A stretch of 6,537 nucleotides of DNA. Source: Actinomycetales bacterium (GTDB lineage Bacteria; Actinomycetota; Actinomycetes; Mycobacteriales; Mycobacteriaceae). Shown in pieces: positions 4,645 through 6,537 of this stretch. Both the position numbers and the translations under genes were made by a program. Within the stretch, counting starts at the first letter, position 1. Every line of letters begins with the position of its first letter. The stretch covers positions 1 through 6,537 of the forward strand of contig DUTZ01000347.1 of NCBI GenBank assembly GCA_012841845.1, written 5' to 3'. The notes under the pieces were generated by a model. That model was not told where the DNA came from and searched no databases. It was given only the letters and a program-made list of their open reading frames with translations.

Positions 4645-5571
4645 CTAGTCCAGGTTGATCCCCAGCTCGCGGGCGGCGAGCGCGGCGTACTTGGAGGTCT
4701 GCTCGAACGCGGACTCCAGCGGCTGCGCGTCGGTGAGGTCGGCGATCTCGTCCCAGCGCTCGGCGACGACCTCGGGGGTGCGGGCCTGCTCGGGGAGGAA
4801 GATGCCGCGGGACTCGACCATCTGGGAGACGGCGAAGACGCCGGCGCCGGCGCCGAGGATGGTCTTGGTGGGGGCGTCGTCGCTCACCATGAACAGGGCG
4901 CCGGGGGCGATCGTCTCGGGGCCGAGCAGCTCGAGCACCTGCTGGGGCAGGAGGTCCTCGGTCATGCGGGTGGCGGCGGTCGGGGCGATGGCGTTGACCT
5001 TGATGTTCTTCTTGGCACCCTCGATCGCCAGGACGTTCATCAGACCCACGAGGCCGGACTTGGCCGAGCCGTAGTTGGACTGTCCGAAGTTGCCGTAGAT
5101 GCCGGAGGTCGAGGTGGTCATGAGGATGCGGCCGTAGCCGGCCTCGGCCATGTGCGGCCAGACGGCCTTGGTGCAGTTGACCGAGCCCATGAGGTGCACC
5201 TCGAGGACCTTGCGGAAGTCGTCGGTCTCCATCTTGGCGAAGGACTTGTCGCGCAGGATGCCGGCGTTGTTGATGAGGATGTCGATGCGGCCCCACTTGG
5301 CGATCACCGAGGAGACCAGCGCGTCGACGGCGGGCTCGTCGGTGATGTCGTGGCCGTCGACGATCGCCTCGCCGCCGTCGGCGACGATCTCGTCGACCAC
5401 CTTCTGCGCCGGGCTGGCGTCTCCACCGGCGCCGTGGACGTCGCCGCCGAGGTCGTTGACGACGACCTTGGCGCCCCGCTCGGCCAGGGCCAGGGCGTAG
5501 GCGCGGCCGAGGCCGCCGCCGGCGCCGGTGACGATCGCGACGCGGTCGGTGAAGTCGATGGGGGTGCTCAT
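4645..5571 (-). CDS. Short-chain dehydrogenase, MFE-2-type 3-hydroxyacyl-CoA dehydrogenase
   Basis: A 308-residue Rossmann-fold protein of the short-chain dehydrogenase family. Seen in order are the cofactor motif TGAGGGLG (15-22), an acidic residue after strand 2 (VVVNDLGGD, D40) pointing to NAD(H), NNAG (101-104), and the catalytic S154, Y167 and K171 (YGSAK). The stretch SGIYGNFGQSNYGSAK (156-171) and the long loop after strand 2 are typical of the (3R)-hydroxyacyl-CoA dehydrogenase domain of peroxisomal multifunctional enzyme 2 and its free-standing actinobacterial relatives, which oxidise 3-hydroxyacyl-CoA to 3-ketoacyl-CoA in fatty-acid or steroid side-chain beta-oxidation. It is longer than a minimal 250-residue family member, with a C-terminal extension (about 245-308) as in that subgroup. 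ATG 5571 has GGAGG 8 nt upstream. It is convergent with the exporter and divergent from the deacetylase, so it is probably transcribed alone within this window. The exact acyl substrate is unknown; a steroid or general short-chain dehydrogenase is the alternative. Confidence 0.92.
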   Translation of the reverse strand: MSTPIDFTDRVAIVTGAGGGLGRAYALALAERGAKVVVNDLGGDVHGAGGDASPAQKVVDEIVADGGEAIVDGHDITDEPAVDALVSSVIAKWGRIDILINNAGILRDKSFAKMETDDFRKVLEVHLMGSVNCTKAVWPHMAEAGYGRILMTTSTSGIYGNFGQSNYGSAKSGLVGLMNVLAIEGAKKNIKVNAIAPTAATRMTEDLLPQQVLELLGPETIAPGALFMVSDDAPTKTILGAGAGVFAVSQMVESRGIFLPEQARTPEVVAERWDEIADLTDAQPLESAFEQTSKYAALAARELGINLD

Positions 5572-5708
5572 TCCAGGGTCCTCCGGGGTGCTCGTCGGGG
5601 TGGCCGCGGGACTCGTCGCCGCGTGCCCTACGCTTCAGCGTAATCGCGGCCCGCGGGCCCGGATCGTGCCGCTCACGAAACACCTGCGCGTAAAGGTTTC
5701 CTCACCCC
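5572..5708. promoter_or_regulatory. Divergent promoter region with two palindromes
   Basis: The 137-nt spacer between the divergent dehydrogenase and deacetylase genes must hold both promoters. It contains a dyad TACGCT-TC-AGCGTA (5629-5642) and a perfect 12-bp palindrome GGCCCGCGGGCC (5648-5659). TACGCT reads as a TANNNT-type -10 on both strands, and minus-strand use would start the dehydrogenase mRNA about 60 nt before its ATG. No good -35 is seen at the right spacing. The dyad is a candidate operator for one or both genes. Confidence 0.45.
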
Positions 5709-6537
5709 ATGGCGAAGTCCCCGTTCTCCCGTGCGCTCCGCACCGTCGTGGCCGCGGGCGCGACGGCGATGATCACTCTCCTCCCGGCGCCGGCCGCCGC
5801 CCAGGCCGGGCCGGGGCCGCTCCCCTCACCGGGCCGGCTCAGTGCGGACCTGGGGGTGCCCACGGTGGACCGGCTCGCCGCCGACCTGGGTCTGCCCGGG
5901 GCGCCCGCGCCGGCGTCGGCGCCCCGCCGGCCCGACTGCGGCGTGGAGCGCTGCGTGGCCCTGACCTTCGACGACGGCCCGGAGCGCGCCACCACGATGC
6001 CGCTGCTCGACACGCTCGAGCGCAAGAACGCCCGCGCCTCGTTCTTCGTGATCGGCCGCAAGATCGCGGGCAACGAGGACGTGCTGCGCCGGATGACGCG
6101 GCTGGGCATGGACGTGGAGAACCACACGTGGGACCACCCCGACCTGCGGAGGCTGCCGGCCGACGCCGTCACCGCCCAGATCCGCCGGACGACGGACGCC
6201 ATCACCCGCACCACGGGGGTGGCGCCCCGCTACGTCCGGCCCCCGTACGGGTCGTGGACCCCGGGCGTCACGCCCACCGCGGGCCTCGAGCCGGCGCTGT
6301 GGGAGGTGGACACGCGGGACTGGGAGTCCCTCGACACCGCCCGCGTGGTCCGGGCCGCCCTCGCCGGGGCCCGGCCGGGAGCGGTGATCCTCATGCACGA
6401 CGTCCACCCCTCGACGGTCGCGGCGGTGCCGGCGATCATCGACGGCCTCCGCGAGCGGGGCCTCACGCCGGTCAGCCTGCGGGACCTGCGCGGCGTGGCC
6501 CCGCGCCCGGCGGCCGCGCCCGGCCCGGCGCCGTTGC
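5709..6537 (+). CDS. Secreted NodB-type polysaccharide deacetylase, partial (runs off right edge)
   Basis: 276 residues are visible before the window ends, with no stop. Residues 1-32 are a Sec-type signal peptide: basic start (K3, R8, R11), hydrophobic core, and Ala-rich cleavage zone PAAAQA near 28-33. A Pro/Ala-rich spacer leads to the NodB homology domain (about 80-260). All five motifs are present: TFDDGP (86-91, catalytic base D88, metal ligand D89), HTWDH (139-143, metal ligands H139 and H143), RPPYG (177-181), DTRDW (201-205) and LMHDVH (228-233, H230). These are carbohydrate esterase family 4 metal-dependent deacetylases that remove N-acetyl groups from peptidoglycan, chitin-type or other amino-sugar polymers; a cell-wall substrate is most likely for a secreted actinobacterial protein. 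ATG 5709 gives a complete signal peptide, though its AAAGG (5692-5696) is weak and 12 nt away. The visible C-terminus (about 262-276) is again Pro/Ala-rich. It is divergent from the dehydrogenase. Confidence 0.92.
   Translation, partial: MAKSPFSRALRTVVAAGATAMITLLPAPAAAQAGPGPLPSPGRLSADLGVPTVDRLAADLGLPGAPAPASAPRRPDCGVERCVALTFDDGPERATTMPLLDTLERKNARASFFVIGRKIAGNEDVLRRMTRLGMDVENHTWDHPDLRRLPADAVTAQIRRTTDAITRTTGVAPRYVRPPYGSWTPGVTPTAGLEPALWEVDTRDWESLDTARVVRAALAGARPGAVILMHDVHPSTVAAVPAIIDGLRERGLTPVSLRDLRGVAPRPAAAPGPAPL

Noticed and set aside
4624..5643. Plus-strand open frame antisense to the short-chain dehydrogenase
   Set aside because: Gly/Asp/Val/Leu-rich with no family signature; the minus-strand frame has the full dehydrogenase motif set and a ribosome-binding site.
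5826..6407. Minus-strand open frame antisense to the deacetylase
   Set aside because: No recognisable domain, whereas the plus-strand frame carries a signal peptide and all five NodB motifs.

Overview
The window looks like chromosome from a high-GC actinobacterium of the mycolic-acid group. The best guess is Dietzia or a close relative such as Gordonia, Rhodococcus or Tsukamurella. The guess rests on strong G/C bias at third codon positions, GTG starts, and above all an alkane 1-monooxygenase (AlkB) fused to a C-terminal rubredoxin and followed by a TetR regulator. That layout matches the alkW1-alkX pair described in Dietzia. The genus is inferred from this resemblance and is not proven by the sequence.

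Left part (1-2412, minus strand): an alkane-oxidation operon read right to left. It has a promoter at about 2361-2389 embedded in a large symmetric operator (2365-2412), a short leader with a 5' hairpin, the AlkB-rubredoxin fusion (777-2306), a 92-nt gap holding very strong GC hairpins, the TetR regulator (73-684), and probably the first 23 codons of a further coupled gene leaving the left edge. AlkB would hydroxylate n-alkanes at the membrane using electrons from its own rubredoxin domain. The TetR protein probably represses the whole operon from the symmetric operator until a product of alkane oxidation releases it.

Middle (2413-4587): a 303-nt non-coding stretch dense in repeats. It holds a 15-bp tandem duplication, a 50-nt imperfect hairpin and a 19-bp-period duplication. 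It precedes a divergent plus-strand gene for a complete ABC exporter half-transporter (2716-4587), whose substrate cannot be told from sequence.

Right part (4588-6537): a hairpin between convergent genes (4590-4634) acts as a likely shared terminator. Next is a minus-strand short-chain dehydrogenase (4645-5571) of the type found in the 3-hydroxyacyl-CoA dehydrogenase domain of multifunctional enzyme 2, which fits beta-oxidation of fatty acyl or steroid side chains. Divergent from it across a 137-nt spacer with two palindromes is a secreted NodB-type polysaccharide deacetylase (5709 to the right edge, truncated by the window), probably acting on the cell wall.

The clear theme is alkane hydroxylation with a fatty-acyl oxidation gene nearby; the exporter and the deacetylase have no demonstrated tie to it. 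No RNA gene, CRISPR array, insertion sequence or phage gene was seen. The least explained part is the non-coding DNA at 2307-2715.
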